A DNA stretch of 64,000 nucleotides from positions 21,254-85,253 of the forward strand of contig CAZFWG010000010.1 in NCBI GenBank assembly GCA_964522525.1, in the 5' to 3' direction. The translations under genes and the position numbers were made by a program. The notes under the pieces are model-generated. The model was not told the origin of the DNA. It ran no database searches and saw nothing but the letters and a program-made list of their open reading frames with translations. Source of the DNA: CAYUYV01 sp964522525 (GTDB lineage Bacteria > Pseudomonadota > Alphaproteobacteria > JAJFIK01). Positions 37,246-46,000 of the stretch are shown piece after piece (the first letter of the stretch is position 1; each line of letters begins with the position of its first letter).

Positions 37246-38277
37246 ATGCTAAGCTATGAACCTTGGAGCGCCGTGGTCCTCACGGCCCTCGTTGAGATTT
37301 TCTACGCTTTCATCATCACAACGCCGATCGCCTTTTTCGCCGCCATCGCTATTGCCGGATTCATTATGCTTTCCCGGGGCGCCATTCGAGATTGGTGGCG
37401 GCAGGTCAGACTGCTCTTCACCGTGATCGGCGAGTCCTTGCGGCCCATCGCAGTCCCGGCCACGGCCGCCATTGCCATGGTCGGCTTCTCCGGCACCGCT
37501 TATGTCTTATTCGAAAAAAGCTTCCGGTCCGCCCCAGACATTGCCCAAGCCCAGATCGCTCCTTTCGCGCTCAACGCCCAATCCGATGTCGTCACGGACA
37601 CCGCGCCGCCGATCATCACGGCCCGAACGATTGAAGTCACCGCTTTGACGGACAGCGATGAAATTCGCGAGCCCCTGCCCATCCCCGTCAATGACGCCGA
37701 TCAGCTTGGGGATGATCAATCCTTGCCGGTCGATCCCGCAGCTGCCGCCCTCGTTATGAATGCCCGAGTTGTCGCCGAATATGATCTCGTGCGCGCCGTC
37801 TCCATGCTCGAGCGGGCCCGGCGCCGCGTTCCCCATGACAGTGTGATCTGGAAAGAATTGGCCCAGGCCTATGGGCGCCTTGGTGATCCCGCGGTTGCCG
37901 CCGCCGCCTGGGCGGAAAGCAACGCCCGTGACGGCACCGGCGCCCCCCAAACCGACACGGGCAAGCCGCCCCTGCCCAATGTTGCGCAAATGATCGCGCC
38001 CACTCTTGCCACGGATCACCCGCTCCTTCCGACAACGCCCCGGCTCATTTCCACGGACTGGATAGAAAAGCCGGATCTCCACGGTATTCAGCATCCGGAA
38101 GGGAGCCAAGAACCTCAAGCGGCGGCCTCGGTGACACAAGCGGAGCCTGCGGACGGACATTCCGTGTTGAGCGACGTGATTGAAGGACAATTCAAGCCGT
38201 CCCTGAAAGGTAAGGATACGGCCGCCACCCAGCCGGAACCGGCCGAGAAAAAAGCCCCCAAGGAAATTGAGCTTTAG
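37246..38277 (+). CDS. Membrane-anchored TPR-like protein, function unknown
   Basis: 343 residues from ATG 37246 (SD GGGGG, 8 bases upstream). Hydrophobic segments lie at about 8-45 and 72-92, then a low-complexity linker. A helical region (VVAEYDLVRAVSMLERARRR, then VIWKELAQAYGRLGDPAVAA) looks like one or two TPR units. The C-terminal 100 residues are proline- and lysine-rich and probably disordered. No family recognised. It ends just before a strong bidirectional terminator. Confidence 0.7.
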   Translation: MLSYEPWSAVVLTALVEIFYAFIITTPIAFFAAIAIAGFIMLSRGAIRDWWRQVRLLFTVIGESLRPIAVPATAAIAMVGFSGTAYVLFEKSFRSAPDIAQAQIAPFALNAQSDVVTDTAPPIITARTIEVTALTDSDEIREPLPIPVNDADQLGDDQSLPVDPAAAALVMNARVVAEYDLVRAVSMLERARRRVPHDSVIWKELAQAYGRLGDPAVAAAAWAESNARDGTGAPQTDTGKPPLPNVAQMIAPTLATDHPLLPTTPRLISTDWIEKPDLHGIQHPEGSQEPQAAASVTQAEPADGHSVLSDVIEGQFKPSLKGKDTAATQPEPAEKKAPKEIEL

Positions 38278-38307
38278 GTTCAGGCGCGGCCCGACGACAG
38301 ATGCAAA

Positions 38308-38334
38308 AAAGGCCCGGCATTGAACCGGGCCTTT
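38308..38334. terminator. Bidirectional intrinsic terminator
   Basis: AAAGGCCCGG (38308-38317) pairs perfectly with CCGGGCCTTT (38325-38334) across a 7-base loop. An A-run precedes and T-rich sequence follows, so it can stop both the TPR-like gene and the convergent rho gene. Confidence 0.9.
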
Positions 38335-38373
38335 CCTCTATCCGCACCTTTCAACGACTTCCACAAACCCTCA

Positions 38374-39645
38374 TCAGGTATTCATGGAATCGAAGAAGTC
38401 CGAATTGGTCTTTGTTTCCTTGAGCTTGCCGATCAGGAATTCGATCGCGTCGACCGTTCCCATCGGCGCCAGGATCCGCCGCAGGACGTAGATCTTGGCA
38501 AGATCCCCCTTCGGAATAAGCAGCTCTTCCTTCCGTGTCCCCGATTTGAGGATATCAATCGCGGGGAAGGTCCGTTTGTCCGCCACCTTGCGGTCGAGGA
38601 CAATTTCCGAGTTACCTGTGCCCTTGAACTCCTCGAAGATCACTTCGTCCATCCGGCTGCCGGTATCGATCAACGCCGTTGCAATGATCGTCAGGGATCC
38701 GCCTTCCTCGATGTTCCGCGCGGCACCAAAAAAACGTTTCGGCCGCTGCAGAGCATTGGCATCCACACCGCCGGTCAACACCTTGCCCGAGGAGGGCACC
38801 ACGGTGTTATACGCGCGACCCAGGCGGGTGATGGAATCGAGCAGTATCACGACATCCCGGCCATGTTCCACCAAACGCTTGGCCTTTTCGATGACCATTT
38901 CCGCCACTTGAACATGGCGGGACGCGGGTTCGTCAAAGGTCGAGCTGACAACCTCTCCGCGCACGGAGCGTTGCATGTCGGTCACTTCCTCCGGGCGCTC
39001 ATCGATCAGCAGCACGATGACATAGCATTCCGGATGATTGGTCGTGATCGAATGTGCGATGTTCTGCAACAGGACCGTCTTACCGGTGCGCGGCGGGGCG
39101 ACGATCAGACCGCGCTGCCCCTTCCCCAAAGGCGAAACAAGATCGATGACCCGCGAACTCAGATCCTTTGCCGTCGGATCCGGCAGCTCCATATTGAGCC
39201 GCTCCTCCGGATAAAGCGGGGTCAGATTGTCAAAATGGACCTTGTGCCGGGACTTCTCCGGGTCCTCGAAATTGATCGTATTGACCTTGAGAAGGGCGAA
39301 ATACCGCTCGCCGTCTTTCGGGCTGCGGATCTGCCCTTCAACTGTGTCACCCGTCCGTAAGGAGAAACGGCGAATCTGACTTGGACTGACATAGATGTCG
39401 TCGGGGCCGGGCAGGTAGTTCGCTTCCGGAGACCGCAGAAAGCCGAAACCGTCCTGCAGGACTTCCAACACACCGCCCCCGGTGATGTCCACGTCCTGGT
39501 CAGCCAATTGCTTGAGAATGGCGAACATCATGTCCTGCTTGCGCATGGCGCTCGCATTCTCGACTTCAAGCTGCTCCGCGAACTCCAACAGATCCGTCGG
39601 TGTCTTCGCCTTCAGCTCCTGCAGTTTCAATTCCTGCAGAGTCAT
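38374..39645 (-). CDS. rho: Transcription termination factor Rho
   Basis: 423 residues. The N-terminal helical and cold-shock-like RNA-binding domain has GVLEVLQDGFGFLRSPEANY. Walker A is VAPPRTGKTVLLQNIA. The Q- and R-loop region reads SSGKVLTGGVDANALQRPKRFFGAARN. It is the RNA-dependent helicase that ends transcription at unstructured C-rich RNA. A 294-base gap lies upstream (39646-39939), long enough for the autoregulatory leader usual for rho; no distinct element is visible there. Confidence 0.98.
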   Translation of the reverse strand: MTLQELKLQELKAKTPTDLLEFAEQLEVENASAMRKQDMMFAILKQLADQDVDITGGGVLEVLQDGFGFLRSPEANYLPGPDDIYVSPSQIRRFSLRTGDTVEGQIRSPKDGERYFALLKVNTINFEDPEKSRHKVHFDNLTPLYPEERLNMELPDPTAKDLSSRVIDLVSPLGKGQRGLIVAPPRTGKTVLLQNIAHSITTNHPECYVIVLLIDERPEEVTDMQRSVRGEVVSSTFDEPASRHVQVAEMVIEKAKRLVEHGRDVVILLDSITRLGRAYNTVVPSSGKVLTGGVDANALQRPKRFFGAARNIEEGGSLTIIATALIDTGSRMDEVIFEEFKGTGNSEIVLDRKVADKRTFPAIDILKSGTRKEELLIPKGDLAKIYVLRRILAPMGTVDAIEFLIGKLKETKTNSDFFDSMNT

Positions 39646-39939
39646 GGGAACTCATACCTTCCTGGAATGGCACCGGATGTGGGGCTCACCGGCGGCGACA
39701 GTCGATGGGTGATGGTGATTGTTGGGAGGGAAAACAGACTCACCCGGTCCGCTCAAGTCTTCAAAGGAAAGGAAAATTTGGGCAAAACCGGGAGGTTACC
39801 GAACACAAAGCCGTCACCCCTAACCACAGCTCTGATTCGGTAAACAATTAGACCACAAATCCGTCACGAAGGGGCAAAAACTTATTGACGGGTCATACGG
39901 CTTTCCGAGGGGCTCTGTCAAACCTCTGGAATGACAGCT

Positions 39940-40386
39940 TCAAAACGGCTTCACGATCACGAGGATCACCACCACGATCATGATGACCGTCGGCACCTCG
40001 TTGAAGAAGCGCCAGAACCGCTCCGACCGCGTGTTGGCATCATTGGCGAACCGACGGGTCGACGCCGCCAGAAACCCATGAACCCCCGACAGCGCCAGGA
40101 CGAACAGCAGTTTCGCATGGAGCCAGCCGCTCCCCGGACCCGACAACCCGAGCTGCAAGATCATCAACACACCGAAGATCCAGGCCGCGATCATGGCCGG
40201 GTTCATGATGAACTTCAGAAGCTTGCGCTCCATGGTCTTGAAGGTGTCCGAGGCCTCGCTGCCGGCGGCGACTTGGGTGTGATAGACGAACAGCCGCGGC
40301 AGATAGAGAAGACCGGCCATCCAGGCGATGACGGCAATGACATGGATGGCCTGAACCCAGAGATAAGTGCCGTCCGGTAACGTCAT
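39940..40386 (-). CDS. hemJ: Protoporphyrinogen IX oxidase HemJ
   Basis: 148 residues, four membrane helices. Conserved features include HVIAVIAWMAGLLYLPRLFVYH near the N-terminus and KLLFVLALSGVHGFL later. It oxidises protoporphyrinogen IX to protoporphyrin IX in heme synthesis, replacing HemG/HemY. It lies between hemE and rho as in many alphaproteobacteria; hemH is absent from this block. Confidence 0.92.
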   Translation of the reverse strand: MTLPDGTYLWVQAIHVIAVIAWMAGLLYLPRLFVYHTQVAAGSEASDTFKTMERKLLKFIMNPAMIAAWIFGVLMILQLGLSGPGSGWLHAKLLFVLALSGVHGFLAASTRRFANDANTRSERFWRFFNEVPTVIMIVVVILVIVKPF

Positions 40387-40449
40387 GACTTGTCCTGCTC
40401 GGTTAGCCGCGTGCTTGGAAAGCTAAGGGATCAATCGCCTGATCCGGCT

Positions 40450-41538
40450 TCAGGAGGGCGCCGAAACCGTGGCCGCCGCCCTCTCTTCGCCCCAGGCTTT
40501 GAGAATAGCCAGGGTCTGCGCCACATGATCCGGCGGTGTTTGTGGCACAATCCCGTGGCCCAGATTGAAGATATATCGATCCGGACCCAGGGCGTCGAGC
40601 CTCGCCCGCACATGGCTTTCAAGGCGCGGACCCCCGCTCACCAGAACCATGGGATCCAGATTGCCCTGCACGACGCACCGGGGCTGGAGCACCTTCTGGG
40701 CATATCCCAAGGGCACGCCAGTATCGAGGCTGACGGCATTGACGGGCACCTGGCTGACGAAATCCTCGTAGAGGGCGCCGGCACCCCGGGGAAATCCGAT
40801 AATCGGCATATCGGGGTAGTTCGCCTTGATCTTGGCAACCAGTCTTTCCATGGGCGTGATGCACCAGGCCTTAAAGGCCTCGGGCGGCAAACCACCGGCC
40901 CAGCTGTCAAAGATCTGCAGAACCTCCGCGCCCGCCGCCACCTGAGCACAAAGATAATCGGCCGTCACATCGACCAGAAGATTGAGAAGATCCCGGAACA
41001 GATTTTCATTGGCAAAGGCCCAGGCCCGCGCGCCATCAAGACCCGCGCTGCCCTTGCCGCCGATCATATAGCTCGCCACCGTCCACGGCGCACCGGAGAA
41101 GCCGATCAAGGTCACATGCGGGGGCAGAGTGGCCGCCAATTGGCGAACCGTCTCATAGACCGGTGAGAGCCGCTCATGGAGCTGTTCCGGTTTGAGCTTG
41201 GCGAGCGCCTGGGCATCCTGGATAGCATCGAGCTTCGGGCCCTCGCCTTCCACGAATTCCAGATGTTGGCCCAGAGCATGGGGAACAAGCAGAATGTCCG
41301 CAAACAGAATGGCGGCATCGAAGTCGTAACGGCGCAAGGGCTGGTGCGTGACCTCCGCTGCCAGATCCGACGAATAGCAAAGATCGAGAAAACTCCCGGC
41401 TTTGGCCCGGGTCTCTCGGTATTCGGGAAGATACCGTCCGGCCTGTCTCATGAACCAGACCGGTGGCCGGTCAACGGGCTCGTTCCTCAAGACCTTCAAA
41501 AGGCGTTTGCCGTGTTTTGCCATGGACGTGTTCGTCAT
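40450..41538 (-). CDS. hemE: Uroporphyrinogen III decarboxylase
   Basis: 362 residues from ATG 41538. I chose this start because AGGGGG lies nine bases upstream; ATG 41547 and ATG 41523 are alternatives. The signature PPVWFMRQAGRYLPEYR carries the catalytic Arg. Downstream are FSGAPWTVASYMIGG and FPRGAGALYEDF. It converts uroporphyrinogen III to coproporphyrinogen III. Its upstream region is the likely chromosome origin. Confidence 0.97.
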   Translation of the reverse strand: MTNTSMAKHGKRLLKVLRNEPVDRPPVWFMRQAGRYLPEYRETRAKAGSFLDLCYSSDLAAEVTHQPLRRYDFDAAILFADILLVPHALGQHLEFVEGEGPKLDAIQDAQALAKLKPEQLHERLSPVYETVRQLAATLPPHVTLIGFSGAPWTVASYMIGGKGSAGLDGARAWAFANENLFRDLLNLLVDVTADYLCAQVAAGAEVLQIFDSWAGGLPPEAFKAWCITPMERLVAKIKANYPDMPIIGFPRGAGALYEDFVSQVPVNAVSLDTGVPLGYAQKVLQPRCVVQGNLDPMVLVSGGPRLESHVRARLDALGPDRYIFNLGHGIVPQTPPDHVAQTLAILKAWGEERAAATVSAPS

Positions 41539-42044
41539 CGGAGTCATCCCCCTCGGCCTCTCACTTTCTTTTCTTAGATTCTTTTGTTGAGTCTGTTGGA
41601 CCCCCGAATCATGGGGATCCCCATCGGGCATACCATGTCATGCCCGATGTTCACCTGTCACGGGCAAGCGATGCCGCGGAAAGCGGGATATGTTGATAAA
41701 GCGGTGAAGACGGCGAAAATCCGGGAAAGATGAACTTGTGGATTGCGGAGTCTGACGGGATAAGCCGCGTCATTGCCGATGCTATCCACGTAGCCGCAAT
41801 GAACTCATTCCCGTAACTATCCGCAGGTGACACACGAGGATGAAAGGCCGTCTCGTTTTGGAACAAGGAGCACAAAAATGCTCTTTTTTGTCCACACGCC
41901 GGTCTATCCTCAATTCTCTCACATCCTGTCCCAAGGTTTCCTTACATTCCGTTCATGTTTGAAATTAAGGGTCTTTGGTAGCCTCTCATGCCTGCCAAAC
42001 TAAGGTGTTTTCCCCAGTCAGCGGTGGATAGCGTGAATAACTCC
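41539..42044. other. Probable chromosomal replication origin (oriC)
   Basis: A region of about 500 bases with no supported gene between hemE and the PPDK-regulator gene, the place where oriC lies in Caulobacter and Rickettsia. DnaA-box-like 9-mers (compare TTATCCACA, either strand): TGTTGATAA 41691-41699 and TTGTCCACA 41888-41896 have one mismatch each; TGTGGATTG 41737-41745, CTATCCACG 41782-41790, CTATCCGCA 41817-41825 and GGTGGATAG 42023-42031 have two. The sequence from about 41855 to 41985 is notably AT-rich for this genome and could be the unwinding element. Confidence 0.7.
41868..41889 (+). terminator. Hairpin with T-run inside the probable oriC
   Basis: GAGCA (41868-41872) pairs with TGCTC (41879-41883), loop CAAAAA, followed by TTTTTT. 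The short 5-bp stem makes it a weak terminator. It lies right beside the DnaA-box-like TTGTCCACA, so it may instead be part of origin architecture. Confidence 0.4.
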
Positions 42045-42884
42045 ATGTCCAAGCGGTCCAAGGCCGAGACTTACTTCCACCTTCACCTCGTGTCGGACGC
42101 GACGGGGGAGACCCTCAACACCATCGCCAAGGCGGCCACGGCCCAATTTGTCGGCGCCCGGCCCCTCGAACACACCTATGCGCTTGTTCGCTCCGAACGT
42201 CAGATGACTCGGGTTCTTCAGGAAATAGAAGCGGCGCCCGGCGTGGTCATGTTTACGCTGATGAGCGACGAGCTGCGCACCCTGTTGGAAAACCGCTGCC
42301 GCGAATTGATGGTGCCGGCGATCTCGGTGCTCGATCCGGCCATCGACGCCTTGGCCCAATATCTGGGAGCCGATCGCAGCCACAAGCCCGGCGGTCAGCA
42401 TGAGCTCAATGCCCGCTATTTCTATCGGATCGAGGCGCTCAATTTCACGATGGCCCATGACGACGGCCAGAACGTGAGCGATCTGGACCATGCGGAAATC
42501 GTCTTGGTGGGCGTCAGCCGAACCTCCAAAACGCCGACCTGCATCTATCTCGCCAATCGCGGTTTCCGCGCGGCCAATGTCCCGATTGTCCCCAACGTGC
42601 CCTTGCCGCCCGGTCTTGAGAGCCTGAAAGGCCCGCTTATCGTGGGACTCACGGCCAACCCGTCCCGCCTGATTCAAATCCGCAAGAACCGCCTCTTGGC
42701 GCTCACGCGGGAGGACCTGCCGGAAAGCGATTATATTGACGAGGATTCCGTGCGGGAGGAGATCGTCTTTGCCCGTCGTGTTTTCGAGCGTTGCGGCTGG
42801 CCGATCATTGATGTCAGCCGCCGCTCCATCGAAGAAACGGCGGCCGAGATTCTCAACCTCTATCAGGCCCAGGGTCCGACCTGA
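42045..42884 (+). CDS. Pyruvate, phosphate dikinase regulatory protein (kinase/pyrophosphorylase, DUF299)
   Basis: 279 residues from ATG 42045; an in-frame ATG at 41988 is also possible but extends past the conserved start (FHLHLVSDATGET). The P-loop is VGVSRTSKTP at about 155-164. FYRIEALNFTMAHDDG is the other family block. It phosphorylates and dephosphorylates pyruvate phosphate dikinase or PEP synthase using ADP and phosphate. It is the usual origin neighbour in alphaproteobacteria and begins the maf-aroE-coaE run. Confidence 0.93.
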   Translation: MSKRSKAETYFHLHLVSDATGETLNTIAKAATAQFVGARPLEHTYALVRSERQMTRVLQEIEAAPGVVMFTLMSDELRTLLENRCRELMVPAISVLDPAIDALAQYLGADRSHKPGGQHELNARYFYRIEALNFTMAHDDGQNVSDLDHAEIVLVGVSRTSKTPTCIYLANRGFRAANVPIVPNVPLPPGLESLKGPLIVGLTANPSRLIQIRKNRLLALTREDLPESDYIDEDSVREEIVFARRVFERCGWPIIDVSRRSIEETAAEILNLYQAQGPT

Positions 42885-43483
42885 TGACCGGCCCGCTCGT
42901 TCTTGCGTCCGGATCCATGGCGCGCCGTGCCCTTTTGGCTGGCTCTGGCGTTCCCTTTGACATTCTTCCTGCTGATATCGACGAGCGGTTCCTGATCGGC
43001 CAGCTTGAAGATCGGGAGACACCCTCCGCTGATATTGCCCAGGCGCTGGCCGACCAGAAGGCGCTTACGGTTTCCGCCAAGCGCCCCGATGCCCTGGTGC
43101 TTGGGGGCGACCAGGTGTTGAGCCTCCAGGGATCGATCTTCTCAAAACCCCGAACGCCGGACGAGGCCCGGGATCGGCTGTCCTTGCTCCGCGGTCGGAC
43201 CCATCACTTGCACAATGGCTTGTCCCTGGCGCAGGGCGGGGAAGTCGTTTGGCGTTACCGGGAAGTGGCCGCGCTGACCATGCGAGACTTTTCCGATGAC
43301 TTTCTGGACGATTTTATCGCCCGGCATGGGGAAGCGGTGCTCACAAGTGTCGGCGCTTACCGGCTGGAGGATGAAGGCATTCAACTCTTTGAGCGGATCG
43401 AAGGCGACTATTTCGCCATTCTGGGCCTGCCTCTTCTTCCCTTGCTGAGCGAACTGCGCAGCCATGGCGTGGTGCCGACATGA
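42884..43483 (+). CDS. maf: Maf-family nucleotide pyrophosphatase
   Basis: 199 residues. LASGSMARRALLAGSGVPFDILP is the first conserved block; DIDERF and LGGDQVLSLQG follow. GGDQ replaces the more common GADT, which is frequent in the m7GTP-type or alphaproteobacterial copies. It hydrolyses non-canonical or methylated NTPs to monophosphates. It shares its first base with the preceding stop (TGATG) and overlaps aroE by four bases. Confidence 0.9.
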   Translation: MTGPLVLASGSMARRALLAGSGVPFDILPADIDERFLIGQLEDRETPSADIAQALADQKALTVSAKRPDALVLGGDQVLSLQGSIFSKPRTPDEARDRLSLLRGRTHHLHNGLSLAQGGEVVWRYREVAALTMRDFSDDFLDDFIARHGEAVLTSVGAYRLEDEGIQLFERIEGDYFAILGLPLLPLLSELRSHGVVPT

Positions 43484-44349
43484 CGCTATCGGATCATGGC
43501 CTCACCGGGGCCGCGAAACTTGCCGGCGTCCTCGGATGGCCCGTCGCCCATTCCCTGTCGCCCCGGCTCCATGGCTACTGGCTCCGCCACCACCATGTGG
43601 ATGGTGCCTATGTGCCCCTGCCCGTTCCACCGGAGCGCCTGGACCAGGCCATCCGTGCCCTGCCGGTATTGGGATTCGCCGGCGCCAATCTGACGATCCC
43701 CCACAAGGAAAACGTGCTTTCCCTTCTTCAGTCCGTGAGCGAAACGGCCCGGCGTATCGGCGCCGTCAACACCCTGATCATCAATGGACAAGGCGATATT
43801 CATGGGCACAATACGGATGCCGAAGGTTTCATGGCGAGTGTCACCGACGCGATCGGCGACGTCGCTCCGGGGCGGGTTATCATTCTGGGGGCCGGTGGTG
43901 CGGCCCGCGCCGTTGCTGTCGCACTGCTCGAGGCGGGATACTCAACCCTGATCCTCTGTAACCGAACCGTTGAACGCAGCCGGGCCCTGGCCGATCATTT
44001 GCGATCCTTCGGAGCGGATGCCCAGGTTCAACCCTGGCCTCCAGCCCCTGAAGCCTTGGCCCGCGCAGATTTTCTGATAAACACCACATCGCTCGGCATG
44101 CGCGGACAACCGGATCTTGACCTTGATCTCCAGTCCCTGCCGGACCATGCAATCGTCAGCGATATTGTCTACACCCCCCTCGAAACCACGCTGCTGCGCC
44201 ATGCCAAGATGCGGGGTCTGCGGACCGTGGACGGTCTTGGCATGCTGCTCCACCAGGCGCGTGCCGGTTTCGCCGCTTGGTTCGGTGTGGCGCCGGCCGT
44301 GACGCCGGAATTGAGAACCCATATGCTCGCCGCATTCAAAGAGGCATGA
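43480..44349 (+). CDS. aroE: Shikimate dehydrogenase
   Basis: 289 residues. It reduces 3-dehydroshikimate with NADPH. GWPVAHSLSPRLHGYW binds substrate, LTIPHKENV carries the catalytic Lys, and GHNTDAEGF carries the paired Asp. The NADP loop is ILGAGGAARAVAVALLEAG with NRTVERS. Overlaps maf; coaE starts three bases after its stop. Confidence 0.96.
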   Translation: MTLSDHGLTGAAKLAGVLGWPVAHSLSPRLHGYWLRHHHVDGAYVPLPVPPERLDQAIRALPVLGFAGANLTIPHKENVLSLLQSVSETARRIGAVNTLIINGQGDIHGHNTDAEGFMASVTDAIGDVAPGRVIILGAGGAARAVAVALLEAGYSTLILCNRTVERSRALADHLRSFGADAQVQPWPPAPEALARADFLINTTSLGMRGQPDLDLDLQSLPDHAIVSDIVYTPLETTLLRHAKMRGLRTVDGLGMLLHQARAGFAAWFGVAPAVTPELRTHMLAAFKEA

Positions 44350-44352
44350 CAG

Positions 44353-44976
44353 ATGTTGATCATTGGTCTGACAGGATCCATCGGCATGGGCAAATCCGCG
44401 ACGGCCAAAATGTTCGCCGAGGCGGGCGTACCGGTCTATGACGCCGATGCCGCCGTGCATGCTCTCTATGCGCCGGGCGGACAGGCGGTCGATCCGATTG
44501 GGGAGGCGTTTCCGGGCGTCATCAAGGATGGCGGGGTGGATCGGACCGCGCTCGGTCAGGCCGTTCTCGATAATGCGGAGGCGATGAAACGGCTTGAAGC
44601 GATCATTCATCCCCTTGTGGGCCAGGTACAGATTGCCTGGCTCCAGGCCCGCGCCGGTGATGGTGCGCCCATGGTCGTTCTGGATATTCCGCTGCTCTTT
44701 GAGACCGGCGGTGACGCCCGCGTTGATGTTGTCGTGGTCGTCAGCGCACCGGAAGACGTGCAGCGGACCCGGGTCTTGGAACGCCCCGGCATGACGACAG
44801 AAAAACTCGATGCCATTTTGGCCAAACAGACCCCGGACCCGGAAAAGCGTGCCCGCGCCGATTTCATCGTCGAAACCGACAAGGGGTTCGACCACGCCCG
44901 GGCACAAGTCGCCTCTATCCTGAAAGCACTCGAAGGCCGCGACGGATCGATCTGGCCCTCGGACAGGCAGCCTTGA
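44353..44976 (+). CDS. coaE: Dephospho-CoA kinase
   Basis: 207 residues. The P-loop is IGLTGSIGMGKSATAKMF. The CoA-binding segment has DADAAVHALYAPGGQAV, and LDIPLLFETGGD is the lid-proximal signature. It carries out the last step of CoA synthesis. In the conserved alphaproteobacterial order dnaQ follows directly; here an FkbM gene intervenes. Confidence 0.96.
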   Translation: MLIIGLTGSIGMGKSATAKMFAEAGVPVYDADAAVHALYAPGGQAVDPIGEAFPGVIKDGGVDRTALGQAVLDNAEAMKRLEAIIHPLVGQVQIAWLQARAGDGAPMVVLDIPLLFETGGDARVDVVVVVSAPEDVQRTRVLERPGMTTEKLDAILAKQTPDPEKRARADFIVETDKGFDHARAQVASILKALEGRDGSIWPSDRQP

Positions 44977-45108
44977 GGACGGCCGGTCTTCCGGAAAATC
45001 AGAGTAAAATTGCGTCCTTGCCAAATCTTCGGGTGGTTTGCGGTCACGCCGAATGTTCCTTAGGGTTCGCCCCGCGCCGCTCATTCAATGCTCGTCGGAA
45101 GGTGACCC

Positions 45109-45972
45109 ATGGACGAACCGGCTTTTGGGACTTTTCGCCCCTCGCCCTTGCAGGCATGGCTGATTACCCGCAGCCGCGCCCTGAAAAGAAACAAGGGGCT
45201 CGGGCGGGCCGTCATGTCCCTCGGGCTTCGACTTGCGGGTCTGCGGAACAAGGACACGGTCATTGATGTGGCGGTGTTTGAAAGCGAACGGGCGCGCCTG
45301 CGGCCCCATGACAATCTGTCCGACAAGCGGGTCCTTGCCACGCCCCAATTCTGGGATGCGGCGGAACGCCGGCGCCTCTGGGACGCGGTCGCCAAGGGAC
45401 CGAAGGACCGTCCCTTTCTGTTTGTCGACATCGGCGCCAATGCCGGCTTCTACAGCCTGTTCATGCGGGCCGCCGCGAGAGCCTTCGGCCGGAAACTCCG
45501 TGTGGTCGCGGTCGAACCGGATCCCCATATGCGCGCGCGATTGATGTTCAATCTTGAAGCATCAAGGGCCCTGTCCCAGGTCGTCGTCCTGCCCTGGGCC
45601 GCGACGGAAACGGCCGGCATGGTGCAGCTTTATACAAATCCCGACAATCGCGGCCAGAACTCCGTCATCGATACCGGGTCGGAGAATGCCATTGATGTGG
45701 AAGGTCATCCGATTATCGACATTCTGTATGAGGCAAGTCCGGATCATCCCGTCGATGCCTTGAAAATCGATATTGAGGGAGCGGAGCTTCCTGCCCTGCG
45801 CGGCATGTTCGCCACGGTAGTCGACGCGTTCTGGCCACGGCTGATCGTGATGGAAGCCAAGGCGGACGGTGTGTCGAACGATGCCCTCGACCTGTGCCTT
45901 GACCATGGCTATGAGGTCGATCTGTCAACAAGGATGAATGTCGTGCTGCGCCTTCCGGAAGAAACGGCCTAG
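45109..45972 (+). CDS. FkbM family methyltransferase
   Basis: 287 residues. The SAM-binding motif is FVDIGANAGFYSLFMRA, with acidic VVAVEPDPHMRARL. The FkbM signature DALKIDIEGAELPALRGM is present. It likely O-methylates a sugar or small molecule. It interrupts the otherwise conserved coaE-dnaQ adjacency, and has 132 bases upstream and 28 downstream. Substrate unknown; a link to the glycosyltransferase loci 30 kb away is only a guess. Confidence 0.87.
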   Translation: MDEPAFGTFRPSPLQAWLITRSRALKRNKGLGRAVMSLGLRLAGLRNKDTVIDVAVFESERARLRPHDNLSDKRVLATPQFWDAAERRRLWDAVAKGPKDRPFLFVDIGANAGFYSLFMRAAARAFGRKLRVVAVEPDPHMRARLMFNLEASRALSQVVVLPWAATETAGMVQLYTNPDNRGQNSVIDTGSENAIDVEGHPIIDILYEASPDHPVDALKIDIEGAELPALRGMFATVVDAFWPRLIVMEAKADGVSNDALDLCLDHGYEVDLSTRMNVVLRLPEETA

Positions 45973-46000
45973 TCGACGGCACCAGGATCAAACGAAGAAA

